The notes: a model not told the origin generated them from the letters alone. A DNA stretch of 32,243 bases from Flavobacteriales bacterium (GCA_020437805.1 JAGQVV010000089.1:1-32243), one strand, 5' to 3'; numbered from the stretch's first letter, positions 7,904-16,432 are shown. A program made the numbers and translations.

Positions 7904-9883
7904 CTAATTGGCCTTGGGCACGTAATCGTAACTGAGCACCCGGAATTCAGTGCGCCGGTTCTGCTGATGGGCAGCTTCCCGCTCCTCCTCCGTTTTCATC
8001 GCGTTGATGGCCTTGTCATCGATGCGAAGCTCGGTCTCGCCCAAACCTTTGGCCACCATCCGTACCGGGTCGATACCTTTCTGCACCAGGTAGTTCACAC
8101 AACTTTGAGCACGGTTCTGGGAAAGAGTGAGGTTGTAGGCATCCTTGCCACGGCTGTCCGTGTGGGCCCGCAACTCAACGATGATCGTCGGGTTGTCCAC
8201 GAGCGTTTGGTACAAGGTCTCCAACGAGTCCTTGCCATTCGCAGTAAGTGCGTATTTGTCGAACTCATACTGCACCTCCGGCAGCTTGATGATGATATCC
8301 TTGTGCGCAGGCTGCAGGAAGTACTCCTTCACGAACGTGGTGCTCTCGTTGAGGCCCACGGTGGTCACCTGATCCTTCACGACCAAGTATCCCTCCTTTT
8401 CCGCGAGGATACTGTACGTGGTATTCTCCTTGATGTAGCGGTCTTTGCCGTTCTCCACGAAGGAGAAGCCGCCGTTGTCATCCGTTATCGCGCTGAAGTT
8501 GCTGCCATTGGTACCCACTACACTGATCTTTGCGCCGGGCAGAGGCTGGCTCGTGAGCTTATCATAGGCGGTACCCTGCAGCGCAAAGACCATATCCGGC
8601 AAATAGAAGCGCCAGATGTCGTCCTGCCCTTTTCCACCCGGGCGATTGCTGGTGAAGAAGCCACGCTCTTCATCGCCTTCGAAAGCGATGCCGAAATCAT
8701 CGTGTGAACTATTGATCGGTGATTGCATGTTGCTCACAGCGCTCCATGTGTTCTCTCCGGATTTCTCAGCGCGGTAGATATCCATACCACCCATGCTGGC
8801 ACGACCGTTGGATGCGAAGTACAAGCTTCCGTCGGCACGCAGGAACGGGAACATGTCGTCTTTGCTGGTATTGATGTCAGCACCGAGGTTGGTGGGTGCA
8901 CCTACCGGCATCCCATCCTTGTTGAGTTTCACCATGTACAGGTCCTTGCCACCCTTGTGGCCGGGCCATTTCATGTCACTGGCGAAGATGAGCGCATCCT
9001 CATCCTTGGTCAGTGCAGGGTGCCCGATGGTGATGGTGTCGTTCTTATCCGGGCGCAGAGGGAGCATGACGGCCTCGCTGTAGTTGTTACCCACCTTCTT
9101 GCTCATCCAGATGTCGCAACCGTACACCTTCTTCTTCTCCATGGGGCAGCGCGTGAAGTACATCACCGAGCGCTTCTCATTGAAGATCGGCGCTCCCTCG
9201 TTACCTGCGGTATTGACCGAGATCGGCAGTTTCACCGGCTCGCTCCATTTGCCCAAACGATCCCGACTGCTTGTGAACAGATCGCTGAAGCTCTCGCCAA
9301 TGATCTGATCGGTCTCCACGCCAGTGGCTCCAGGGCGCGTGCTCGTGTACACGACCATCTCGTTCTTCTTGTCCGCGAAGGCCGGAGTGAAATCGTATTG
9401 TGGTGTATTCAGCAGGACCTCGGGATCCACACTGTAACGCGTTGGGGAATCCTGCCATGCTTGTGCTTGTTGGCACTCCGCGATACTGGCATCGGCCCGC
9501 ATGTCATTGGGTTTCTTCTCCTTGAAGCGATTGTATGCCGCGATGGCATCGGCGTACTTGCCTTGTTGCTTCAGCATATCACCGATGTAGAGGTAGGTGA
9601 CGGGGTCGGCGTATTGGGCCTTGTTCGCCTTCTCGTACCACACGGCAGCCTGTTCCGGGTCACCGATCGCCTTGTAAGCCTCGCCGACCTTGAAGATCAG
9701 CTCGGCCTTGGTACTGGCCTTTTTCTCGACGGTATAGGCCTTCTTGTATAGCTCTATCGCGTTGAAATAGAATCCCTTCTTGAACGCGTCATCAGCCTCC
9801 TCAGCCAGCTTTCCTTGGGCCGCGGCGGTGGTGACGAAGAGCAAGCTGACAAAGAGGCTGGCCAGGATCTTCCTTGTGGTCAT
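7904..9883 (-). CDS. OmpA-family protein, TPR / beta-propeller (PD40) / CarboxypepD_reg / OmpA_C; PorE-like
   Basis: A 659-residue envelope protein. It has a signal peptide (MTTRKILASLFVSLLFVTTAAAQG), TPR helices at about 25-140, a PD40/WD40-like propeller at about 155-430 (blades with repeated xxLYFASNG and GFFTSNRPGG patterns), a carboxypeptidase-regulatory-like fold at about 432-525, and a C-terminal OmpA peptidoglycan-binding domain at about 535-659. In the last, HTDSRG supplies Asp576 and LSQNRA supplies Arg591, the meso-DAP-binding pair. This domain order is that of PorE, a T9SS component that anchors the complex to peptidoglycan. P. gingivalis PorE is a lipoprotein, whereas here no lipobox cysteine is seen, so it may be a paralogue. 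The ATG at 9883 is chosen because the signal peptide starts there and a promoter lies 40-67 bases upstream; the open frame extending to 10126 overlaps glnN and is not used. No porP/sprF neighbour is present. Confidence 0.88.
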   Translation of the reverse strand: MTTRKILASLFVSLLFVTTAAAQGKLAEEADDAFKKGFYFNAIELYKKAYTVEKKASTKAELIFKVGEAYKAIGDPEQAAVWYEKANKAQYADPVTYLYIGDMLKQQGKYADAIAAYNRFKEKKPNDMRADASIAECQQAQAWQDSPTRYSVDPEVLLNTPQYDFTPAFADKKNEMVVYTSTRPGATGVETDQIIGESFSDLFTSSRDRLGKWSEPVKLPISVNTAGNEGAPIFNEKRSVMYFTRCPMEKKKVYGCDIWMSKKVGNNYSEAVMLPLRPDKNDTITIGHPALTKDEDALIFASDMKWPGHKGGKDLYMVKLNKDGMPVGAPTNLGADINTSKDDMFPFLRADGSLYFASNGRASMGGMDIYRAEKSGENTWSAVSNMQSPINSSHDDFGIAFEGDEERGFFTSNRPGGKGQDDIWRFYLPDMVFALQGTAYDKLTSQPLPGAKISVVGTNGSNFSAITDDNGGFSFVENGKDRYIKENTTYSILAEKEGYLVVKDQVTTVGLNESTTFVKEYFLQPAHKDIIIKLPEVQYEFDKYALTANGKDSLETLYQTLVDNPTIIVELRAHTDSRGKDAYNLTLSQNRAQSCVNYLVQKGIDPVRMVAKGLGETELRIDDKAINAMKTEEEREAAHQQNRRTEFRVLSYDYVPKAN

Positions 9884-9922
9884 CTGGTACGGTTGAAGGT
9901 GTTCCCGTTTTTCGGGTCCGGG

Positions 9923-9950
9923 CGAAGATAAGCAGATCCCGCAATGGCAA
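9923..9950 (-). promoter_or_regulatory. Promoter of the OmpA-family gene (TTG-N17-TATCTTCG)
   Basis: Minus strand: a TTG (9948-9950), 17 bases, then TATCTTCG (9923-9930), one mismatch from the Bacteroidota -7 box TAnnTTTG. The start codon at 9883 is 40 bases downstream. It supports the 9883 start and independent transcription from glnN. Confidence 0.55.
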
Positions 9951-10005
9951 TAGGTCCCGTTCAAGGCTTTCTTTCGCTGCGTTCGGGAGGTCACGAAGCC
10001 CGGTA

Positions 10006-12198
10006 TCAGCGGGTGAACAGCAGTTCCCGCATCTTCGGAAGCGGCCACAGCTCGTCGTCCACAAGAAGTTCCAATTTGTCCACGTGGTACCGGATCCGGT
10101 CCAGGTATGGCCTCACATGGTCGCAATATGCGATGGCCTTGGCCCGTGCCTCCTCGATCGTGTTGGCCTTCTTTCTGGCATCGATCATTTTGTCCACCAG
10201 GACCTTCACCTCGCTCACGTGCTCGCTTATCTCCTCAATAAGCTTCACCTGTGTGATCGAGGCCTTCTTGGAGCTTTCCGCCGACAACACTTCCCTTAGA
10301 CCACGAACATTCTCCAACAGCCTGTTCTGGTATGTGATGGCCGTTGGTATGATATGGTTCTGGGCCAGATCGCCCACCACTCGGCTTTCGATCTGGATCT
10401 TCAGGGTATAGCTGTGCAGCTTGATCTCGTGGCGGGCCTCCAACTCCACCGGGCTCATCACCTCGAGTCCCGCGAACAGGGCCTTGGTCTCCTTTCGGTC
10501 CCAAACATCAAGAGCGCGCGGTGTATCCTTGATGTTGCTCAATCCACGCTGTGCGGCTTCCTTCACCCATTCCTCTCCATAACCATTGCCCTCGAAGCGT
10601 ATCGACCGGCTTTCCGCGATCAGATCACGCAACACACGGAGAATAGCCTCGTCCTTCTTCGTTCCCTTGGCGATCAAGGTGTCCACCTGCTCCTTGAACG
10701 AACGAAGCTGGCTTGCCACGATCGTGTTCAGCACGGTCATCGGACCAGCACAATTCGCGCTGCTTCCCACGGCCCGGAACTCGAATTTGTTGCCCGTGAA
10801 CGCGAACGGGCTCGTGCGGTTGCGATCCGTATTGTCCAGCATTACACTGGGGATCCTTCCGATGTCGAGCTTCAGTTCCGTCTTTCGGTCGGGCGTCATC
10901 GCTCCTTTTATGTTCTTCTCAAGGTCATCCAGCAGATTGCTCAAATGCTCCCCGATGAACACGGAGATGATCGCTGGCGGCGCTTCGTTGGCTCCCAAGC
11001 GGTGGTCGTTCCCGGCCGTGGCGATGCTGGCACGCAGTACATCGGCATGGGTGCTGATCGCTTTGATGGTGTTGACGAAGAAGGTGAGGAATTGCAGGTT
11101 CTCCTTCGGGGTCTTCGCCGGTCGAAGCAGATTGCGTCCCGTGTTGGTGGCCAAGCTCCAGTTGTTGTGCTTTCCGCTGCCGTTGACACCGGCGTATGGC
11201 TTCTCGTGCAGCAAGACCCGGAAGTCGTGCTTGTGCGCCACTTTCTCCATGATGTCCATGAGCAGCACGTTGTGGTCCACTGCGAGATTGAGCTCCTCGA
11301 ACACCGGTGCGCATTCGAACTGGTTGGGCGCCACCTCGTTGTGACGGGTCTTCACTGGGATGCCGAGTTTGAGCGACTCGATCTCGAATTCACGCATGAA
11401 GGCACGAACGCGATCGGGAATACTGCCGAAATAATGGTCTTCGAGCTGTTGCCCCTTGGCAGGGGTGTGCCCGAAGAGAGCACGACCGCTCATCATGATA
11501 TCCGGACGGGCGAAGAACAGTGCTTTATCGATGAGGAAATACTCCTGTTCCCACCCCAATGTGGCGATCACTTTGTTCACATCCTTGTCGAAGTATTGAC
11601 ATACAGCGGTCGCGGCCTCGTCCACGGCGCGGATCGCACGCAAAAGAGGCATCTTGTAATCGAGCGCTTCACCGGTATAGCTGATGAAGATGGTCGGAAT
11701 GCACAAGGTCCGGCCGATGACAAAGGCTGGACTGCTCGGGTCCCAAGCGGTGTATCCCCGAGCCTCGAACGTGTTGCGGATCCCGCCATTCGGGAAGCTA
11801 CTGGCATCCGGTTCCTGTTGTACCAGGAGGCTCCCATCGAAGCGCTCGATGCTCCGTCCGTTCCCGATCGGTTCGAAGAAGGCGTCATGCTTCTCCGCAC
11901 TGAGCCCCGTGAGGGGTTGGAACCAATGGGTATAGTGGGTAGCACCTTTGCTCGAAGCCCATTCCTTCATTCCGCTCGCCACCTGATCGGCCAACTTCCG
12001 ATCGATGCGCTGACCTTGATGGATCGCTTGTCGCACAGCGAAATAGGCATCTTCGGTGAGGAACATGCGCATCGCATCCTCATTGAACACGTTCGATCCG
12101 AAGAACTCCGAGACCTTCACGGTGGGAGCCTCATCGAATTGGGGAATACGGCCAAGGACGGCCTCGAGTGCCTTGTGACGAATATGGGGGGTACTCAT
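10006..12198 (-). CDS. glnN: Glutamine synthetase type III
   Basis: A 730-residue GSIII that makes glutamine from glutamate, ammonia and ATP. The length (GSIII about 700-730, against about 470 for GSI) and the distinctive order of motifs identify it: VSEFFGSNVFNEDAMR near the N-terminus, THYTHWFQPLTGLSAEKHD, the active-site stretch NEVAPNQFECAPVFEE, HEKPYAGVNGSGKHNNWSL, GNDHRLGANEAPPAI, and NRTSPFAFTGNKFEFRAVGS with the ATP/glutamate-binding arginines. GSIII is the common form in Bacteroidota; it is not adenylylated like GSI, and regulation here would be transcriptional. The ATG at 12198 (MSTPHIRHK) is chosen over an in-frame ATG at 12222, because the -7 box TATCTTTG (12220-12227) overlaps the latter. 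No GlnB/PII or ammonium transporter is nearby. Confidence 0.97.
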   Translation of the reverse strand: MSTPHIRHKALEAVLGRIPQFDEAPTVKVSEFFGSNVFNEDAMRMFLTEDAYFAVRQAIHQGQRIDRKLADQVASGMKEWASSKGATHYTHWFQPLTGLSAEKHDAFFEPIGNGRSIERFDGSLLVQQEPDASSFPNGGIRNTFEARGYTAWDPSSPAFVIGRTLCIPTIFISYTGEALDYKMPLLRAIRAVDEAATAVCQYFDKDVNKVIATLGWEQEYFLIDKALFFARPDIMMSGRALFGHTPAKGQQLEDHYFGSIPDRVRAFMREFEIESLKLGIPVKTRHNEVAPNQFECAPVFEELNLAVDHNVLLMDIMEKVAHKHDFRVLLHEKPYAGVNGSGKHNNWSLATNTGRNLLRPAKTPKENLQFLTFFVNTIKAISTHADVLRASIATAGNDHRLGANEAPPAIISVFIGEHLSNLLDDLEKNIKGAMTPDRKTELKLDIGRIPSVMLDNTDRNRTSPFAFTGNKFEFRAVGSSANCAGPMTVLNTIVASQLRSFKEQVDTLIAKGTKKDEAILRVLRDLIAESRSIRFEGNGYGEEWVKEAAQRGLSNIKDTPRALDVWDRKETKALFAGLEVMSPVELEARHEIKLHSYTLKIQIESRVVGDLAQNHIIPTAITYQNRLLENVRGLREVLSAESSKKASITQVKLIEEISEHVSEVKVLVDKMIDARKKANTIEEARAKAIAYCDHVRPYLDRIRYHVDKLELLVDDELWPLPKMRELLFTR

Positions 12199-12219
12199 GA
12201 AAAAAGTGGGTTCTGAGGG

Positions 12220-12227
12220 CAAAGATA
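12220..12227 (-). promoter_or_regulatory. -7 box (TATCTTTG) of glnN
   Basis: An exact match to TAnnTTTG on the minus strand, 22 bases before the glnN start. No good -33 TTTG lies at 17-23 bases, but a second, weaker -7-like TATTTTCG lies about 25 bases further upstream (12250-12257). The remainder of the 217-base glnN/tatA gap (12228-12416) holds a run of eight C (12278-12285) and a direct repeat of gatcgacc, and no gene. Confidence 0.55.
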
Positions 12228-12416
12228 GTACTCCATTGAGGGGGTGTTCCGAAAATAATCAGGACTTTTCAGCATAGCCCCCCCCAATTTCCAGTACACC
12301 TCATACCGAACGAGAACACTGATCGACCCGAGCGGATCGACCGCCGGCTATGTACAACACCATCGAATACAACAGAATTTGGGGGTGAACGGACGCAATC
12401 CGGACACCTGGCAGGG

Positions 12417-12713
12417 TCAAGCGCCCTCCTCCGGCCGCTCTTGATCCTTTGTCGGAGTATCCTCATCCGGGACCGCTTCCTCCACCGATCGTTGGAATGT
12501 TCTCCGCTGTTCGTTCAAGGAACGCTGTACATCGTTCGCCCCACGTTGGATCTCACGCTGTACCTCATTACTGGCGTCGCGCACTTGACGCATGGTCCTG
12601 CCCATGGTCCTTGCAAGATCCGGGATACCCTTTGAACCGAAGAACAAGAGAGCAAAGAGCAGGACGACCATGAATTCGCCCCCACTGATGTCAAAAAGAA
12701 GTACGTAGCCCAT
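12417..12713 (-). CDS. tatA: Twin-arginine translocase subunit TatA/TatB family
   Basis: A 98-residue protein with the TatA/Hcf106 plan: a short N-terminus (MGYVLLFDISGGE), one transmembrane helix (FMVVLLFALLFFG, about 13-25), the FG hinge (Phe24-Gly25) followed by SKGIPDLARTMGRTMRQ, an amphipathic helix, then a charged, Gln/Glu/Arg-rich coiled tail. It would form the protein-conducting element of the Tat system for folded proteins in the inner membrane. The Met at 12713 is chosen because it puts the transmembrane helix near the N-terminus; the longer frame from 12797 crosses the secDF terminator and stop region. tatC is not in the window. TatA and TatB cannot be separated with confidence here. 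It lies directly downstream of secDF but beyond a strong hairpin. Confidence 0.85.
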   Translation of the reverse strand: MGYVLLFDISGGEFMVVLLFALLFFGSKGIPDLARTMGRTMRQVRDASNEVQREIQRGANDVQRSLNEQRRTFQRSVEEAVPDEDTPTKDQERPEEGA

Positions 12714-12721
12714 GGACAGCC

Positions 12722-12729
12722 CAAAAGTA
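12722..12729 (-). promoter_or_regulatory. Possible -7 box (TACTTTTG) of tatA
   Basis: Minus-strand TACTTTTG fits TAnnTTTG exactly and lies just after the secDF terminator hairpin, nine bases before the tatA ATG, which would give an almost leaderless mRNA. It also forms part of the T-rich tail of the hairpin, so the match may be coincidental. Confidence 0.35.
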
Positions 12730-12730
12730 G

Positions 12731-12756
12731 GAAGTCCCGCTGGTGGGCGGGACTTC
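12731..12756 (-). terminator. Terminator hairpin downstream of secDF
   Basis: A perfect 10-bp GC-rich inverted repeat (arms 12731-12740 and 12747-12756, six-base loop) in the 64-base gap between the secDF stop and the tatA start. Read on the minus strand it is followed by CTACTTTTGGG. Confidence 0.75.
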
Positions 12757-12777
12757 GTAACGAAATGTGGGATCCGA

Positions 12778-15700
12778 TCAGGCCTTCGGCCCGTCAAGCT
12801 TGCGCTTCTTCAATAGATCCAGCACAACAGCACTGGCAACGAAGATCGACGAGTAGGTTCCGACCAGTATCCCCACGAACAAGGCGAAGATGAAGCCTTG
12901 GATGGAGACCCCTCCCAAAAGGAAGATCACGACAAGCACGATCAGGGTTGTCATTCCCGTGTTCAACGTACGGCCCAAGGTCGAGTTGATGGCTTTGTTG
13001 AAGACCACCTCGTTCGAGTCACGTTTGTGGTCCCGGAGGTATTCGCGGATCCGGTCGAATACAACGACGGTATCGTTCACGGAGTACCCGATCACGGTCA
13101 GGATCGCGGCGATGAAGGCTTCATCGATCTCCAGCGAGAACGGCATGATCTTGTACAGCAGTGAGTACAGACCGAGTACGAACAGGGCATCATGCATCAA
13201 AGCGAATAGACTGGCCAAGCCGAACTGCCACCTGCTGAACCGAACGGCAACATATCCAAAAATGAACAACAATGCCAAGGACAAGGCGGTGATCGCCGAG
13301 GTCTTGATGTCATCGCTGATGGTCGCATCCACCTTGCGTGACTCCATCACTTCATAACTCTTGTCCAAGGTGGACAATCCGGCATTCAATCGACCGTCAA
13401 CGATCTCATCCACACCTTCACCGGATTCGTCCATCATGAAGTTCGTGGTGATCTTCATCTGACGGGAGCCACCATAGGTCTTCACGTTCACACCGCTCTG
13501 GACCCCTTCCTCGGAAACGAAATTCGGCTCGAGTGCGTTCCGCACCTCCTCCACTTTCACTTCATCGGCGAACTTGACCACATATGAACGGCCACCGCTG
13601 AAGTCGACACCCCAATTGAAACCATTGGTGACCATGGAGAAGATGCCGACCCCGATCATGATCCCGCTCACTGCGTAGAACACTTTACGCTTGGCCATGA
13701 AATCATAGTTGGCGTTCACGAAGATGTTCCTGCTCCAACCGGTCCAAACTTCCAGGGTCTTGCCTTTCTCCAGACGGCGGGAAATGATCAACCGCGAAAG
13801 GAAGAGCGCGGTGAAAAGGGAGGTGAGGATACCTAGACCAAGGGTCGTTGCGAATCCGCGGATGGGGCCGGAACCGAAGATGTAAAGTATCACGGCCGTG
13901 ATCAAGGTCGTGACGTTCGAGTCGATGATCGCGGAATAGGCCCCTTTGAATCCAAGGTCCACTGCCGACTTGAGCATCTTTCCCGCGCGCAGTTCCTCTC
14001 GGATCCGCTCATAGATGAGCACGTTGGCATCCACCGCCATACCCATGGTGAGCACGATACCTGCGATACCCGGCAGGGTGAGGGCCGCTTGCAGCGAGGC
14101 CAGGGAGCCTATCAGAACGAAGAGGTTCACCAGCAATGCGAGGTCGGCTATCCAACCGGCATTGGCATAATAGAGGATCATGTATACAAGGACCACCAGC
14201 AAGGCCAGCGCGAAAGAGATCATCCCCCACTTGATGTTCTCGCCGCCCAAGGAAGGACCCACGACGGTCTCGTCGATGATGCGGGCCGGCGCCGGCAATG
14301 CGCCAGCCTTCAGAATATTGGCGAGATCATCCGCTTCCTGGATCTGCTTGTTCAGGTCACCCCCACCCATGCTGATGCTGGAACGTCCACCGGCGATCTC
14401 GGAGATGACGGTTGGTGCGCTGTACACCAGTTCGTCCATGACGATCGCCACAGAGCGTCCTACGTTGTCGCCTGTCATCACTTTCCAGGTCTGCGCTCCT
14501 TCAGGATCCATCTGCATGATCACTTCCACATCGCCCTTCATGTCGAAGTCCTGCGCAGCATTAATGATCGAGCTTCCATCGAGCTTGGGCTTGCCCCCCT
14601 TTGGAACCTCCAATGCGAACAAGTTGAGAAGGGCCACGGACCCACCATCCTGCAGTTCGCGTACCTCGGGCTTCGCACCCCAAGCGAGTTTCAGGTCGGC
14701 CGGAAGCATCTTCAGCACCTCCGGCATGGCGAGGTACCGGTTCACTTGAGCAGTATCCGCCAAGCGAGCTGTTCCGACCACGGCACCTTTCGCCAGATTG
14801 AATCCACCGCCTTGGCTTTGTACCAGTGACGGTGTGAGGACCGCGAACAGCGGGTTCTCCTTAGCGAACTCCTCAGGGGTCTGGGTCGCCGCCGCCGTGG
14901 TGTCCGGCTCGACCTTCGTTGTGTCCACTGCGAGCGCCGCAGTATCCACTCCATTGGAGGCCACACGCAGCGCCATTCTGCGATTCTGCGCACGTCCTTC
15001 TTCCGTATCGTTCGATGCCACAGGATGCTGTGGACCGTAGCCTTCGGCATCCAATCGCTCTGCGGCTACACCCCTGGTCACCAATGCCGCCTTCACCGCA
15101 TCCGCCCGTTCCTGGGAAAGCTTGGTGTTCGTCGCTTCATCACCGGTGTTATCCGTGTAACCGCCGATCTTCAACGTAATGTCCGGATAGGCCTTGAGGA
15201 TCTCCACCAAGTTGTTCAATTGTCCATCCGAAGCTGGATCCAGCTCGGCGCTGCCGCTTTCGAAGTTCACACGATCGAAATTGAACCAAGTGGTCTTATC
15301 AGCAGGTTTCCCATCCTCCAGAAAGCCGATCAATCCGCTCTCAACCCCGTTTCCGGCGCCTTTGACCTCAACACCCGAGGTCAGCGTGCGACTGAATTCC
15401 GCCCCATCCTCCAATGATCCATCCTTCACGGCACGAAGGCGCTCGTTGGCGGCTTCCAGGGCCGGGTACACATCCACGTTGTCATAGGTCTCCCAGAACT
15501 CCAGGTTCGCGGTGCTCTGGAGCACCTTGCGAACACGCTCCTTGTCCTTCACACCGGGCAACTCAACTTGGATCCGACCGCTGAATTGTTGCTTCTGGAT
15601 GCTGGGCTGTGCAACACCGAACTTATCGATGCGCGTGCGGAGGATCTTCTCCGTGTTGTTCAAGGCCGTTTCCGCCTCGGTCCGAAGCGCCTTCAGGTAA

Positions 15701-16248
15701 TCGTCGTCGTTTCCCTCGCGGTCGAACATATCCTTGCGCTCGGGGCTGTAGAAGATCGCCGACAATGGCCCATGATCGGGGATCTTCGCATATTCCTCAC
15801 CGAACAGGGTGATGAAGTCGGCATCACTGCTCTTTTGACGTTCGCGTGCATTCGCGATAGCAGCTGTGAAGGCCGGATCCTGACTGTTCTCGCTCAGGTT
15901 CACGATCAGCTCGGGAATGCTCACCTCCAAGGTAACGGCCATACCGCCCTTGAGGTCCAAGCCCAGGTTGATCTCCTTCTCCTTGCACTCGCCGTACGTA
16001 TACCCGAGGAGAGGATAGACCTTCTCTTCATTGCGGGAACGGAGAAAGTCGTTTTCGTACTGGATGATGAGCGCATCGCGGTCCAAGGACTCATCGCCGG
16101 TGGCGGTGATCACCGAGTCGGCCTTGTATGCGGCTTCGACACGTGCCTTCTTCTCCATGCTGGAGGTGAAGAACGAAAAGGACAACTGATAAGCACATGC
16201 CAGCGCCAACAGGATGGTGAAGATCCAGAGCGCGCCTCTATTCTGCAT
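12778..16248 (-). CDS. secDF: Protein translocase SecDF fusion with an OmpA-like domain inserted in the SecD periplasmic loop
   Basis: A 1156-residue inner-membrane protein that uses the proton gradient to pull Sec substrates across the membrane. SecD half: TM1 (about 7-25), the LGLDLKGGMAV motif (95-105), P1 periplasmic domain, and TM2-6 (about 673-826) with GMAVDANVLIYERIREE (736-752). SecF half: TM1 (about 855-873), GVDFSGGRSYVVKF (880-893), and TM2-6 (about 983-1145) with YSVNDTVVVFDRIREY (1055-1070). The fusion order is normal for Bacteroidota, but the length is about 150 residues over what I expect for the family (about 1000). The excess is an OmpA_C domain at about 320-430, followed by a Thr/Ala-rich linker, placed between LEFWETYDNV and KENPLFAVL. 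The ATG at 16248 is chosen because a -7 box lies inside the longer frame that begins at 16323. The frame is intact throughout. Confidence 0.95.
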   Translation of the reverse strand: MQNRGALWIFTILLALACAYQLSFSFFTSSMEKKARVEAAYKADSVITATGDESLDRDALIIQYENDFLRSRNEEKVYPLLGYTYGECKEKEINLGLDLKGGMAVTLEVSIPELIVNLSENSQDPAFTAAIANARERQKSSDADFITLFGEEYAKIPDHGPLSAIFYSPERKDMFDREGNDDDYLKALRTEAETALNNTEKILRTRIDKFGVAQPSIQKQQFSGRIQVELPGVKDKERVRKVLQSTANLEFWETYDNVDVYPALEAANERLRAVKDGSLEDGAEFSRTLTSGVEVKGAGNGVESGLIGFLEDGKPADKTTWFNFDRVNFESGSAELDPASDGQLNNLVEILKAYPDITLKIGGYTDNTGDEATNTKLSQERADAVKAALVTRGVAAERLDAEGYGPQHPVASNDTEEGRAQNRRMALRVASNGVDTAALAVDTTKVEPDTTAAATQTPEEFAKENPLFAVLTPSLVQSQGGGFNLAKGAVVGTARLADTAQVNRYLAMPEVLKMLPADLKLAWGAKPEVRELQDGGSVALLNLFALEVPKGGKPKLDGSSIINAAQDFDMKGDVEVIMQMDPEGAQTWKVMTGDNVGRSVAIVMDELVYSAPTVISEIAGGRSSISMGGGDLNKQIQEADDLANILKAGALPAPARIIDETVVGPSLGGENIKWGMISFALALLVVLVYMILYYANAGWIADLALLVNLFVLIGSLASLQAALTLPGIAGIVLTMGMAVDANVLIYERIREELRAGKMLKSAVDLGFKGAYSAIIDSNVTTLITAVILYIFGSGPIRGFATTLGLGILTSLFTALFLSRLIISRRLEKGKTLEVWTGWSRNIFVNANYDFMAKRKVFYAVSGIMIGVGIFSMVTNGFNWGVDFSGGRSYVVKFADEVKVEEVRNALEPNFVSEEGVQSGVNVKTYGGSRQMKITTNFMMDESGEGVDEIVDGRLNAGLSTLDKSYEVMESRKVDATISDDIKTSAITALSLALLFIFGYVAVRFSRWQFGLASLFALMHDALFVLGLYSLLYKIMPFSLEIDEAFIAAILTVIGYSVNDTVVVFDRIREYLRDHKRDSNEVVFNKAINSTLGRTLNTGMTTLIVLVVIFLLGGVSIQGFIFALFVGILVGTYSSIFVASAVVLDLLKKRKLDGPKA
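14959..15291 (-). other. OmpA-like peptidoglycan-binding domain inside SecD
   Basis: Residues about 320-430 of SecDF. The segment begins WFNFDRVNFESGSAELDP, a typical OmpA_C opening strand and helix. It continues IGGYTDNTGDEATNTKLSQE with Asp366, then Arg381, 15 residues later, the same spacing as the diaminopimelate-binding Asp271/Arg286 pair of A. baumannii OmpA. It closes with EGYGPQHPVASNDTEEGRAQ followed by NRRMALRV, the conserved final strand. All core elements look present, so the domain should fold and bind peptidoglycan; location in the periplasmic loop puts it on the correct side of the membrane. Confidence 0.9.
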
Positions 16249-16282
16249 GATGACCGATGATTGATTTTTCCAAAAGAGGCGG

Positions 16283-16290
16283 CAAATATA
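16283..16290 (-). promoter_or_regulatory. -7 box (TATATTTG) of secDF
   Basis: An exact match to TAnnTTTG on the minus strand, 35 bases upstream of the secDF ATG at 16248. It lies within the upstream extension of the open frame, so it argues for the 16248 start. No clear -33 element was found. Confidence 0.5.
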
Positions 16291-16432
16291 GCGTAGTTGC
16301 CCTTCGGCCACAGCGATATGCAACGAATACGCGTCCGCCTAAGGATGGCGGCATGATGGACCGGGGCGATAGGGCGCGTTGGGACCACACGGTCCACCGA
16401 AGATCGAGCTTTCACCATCCCGGGCGCATCAC

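Noticed and set aside
8723-9751. A 342-codon plus-strand frame opposite the OmpA-family gene, and similar long ones in 5593-6606 and 450-1304
   Set aside because: Shadows of well-identified minus-strand genes; no motif or ribosome site.
10354-12216. A 620-codon open frame antisense to glnN
   Set aside because: It mirrors the codon structure of glnN on the other strand, has no recognisable motif and is rich in residues typical of antisense translation. glnN is unmistakable.
12278-12285. Run of eight C as a phase-variation switch of glnN
   Set aside because: It is intergenic and upstream of the -7 box, and a switchable glutamine synthetase is unlikely. Recorded only as a feature of the gap.
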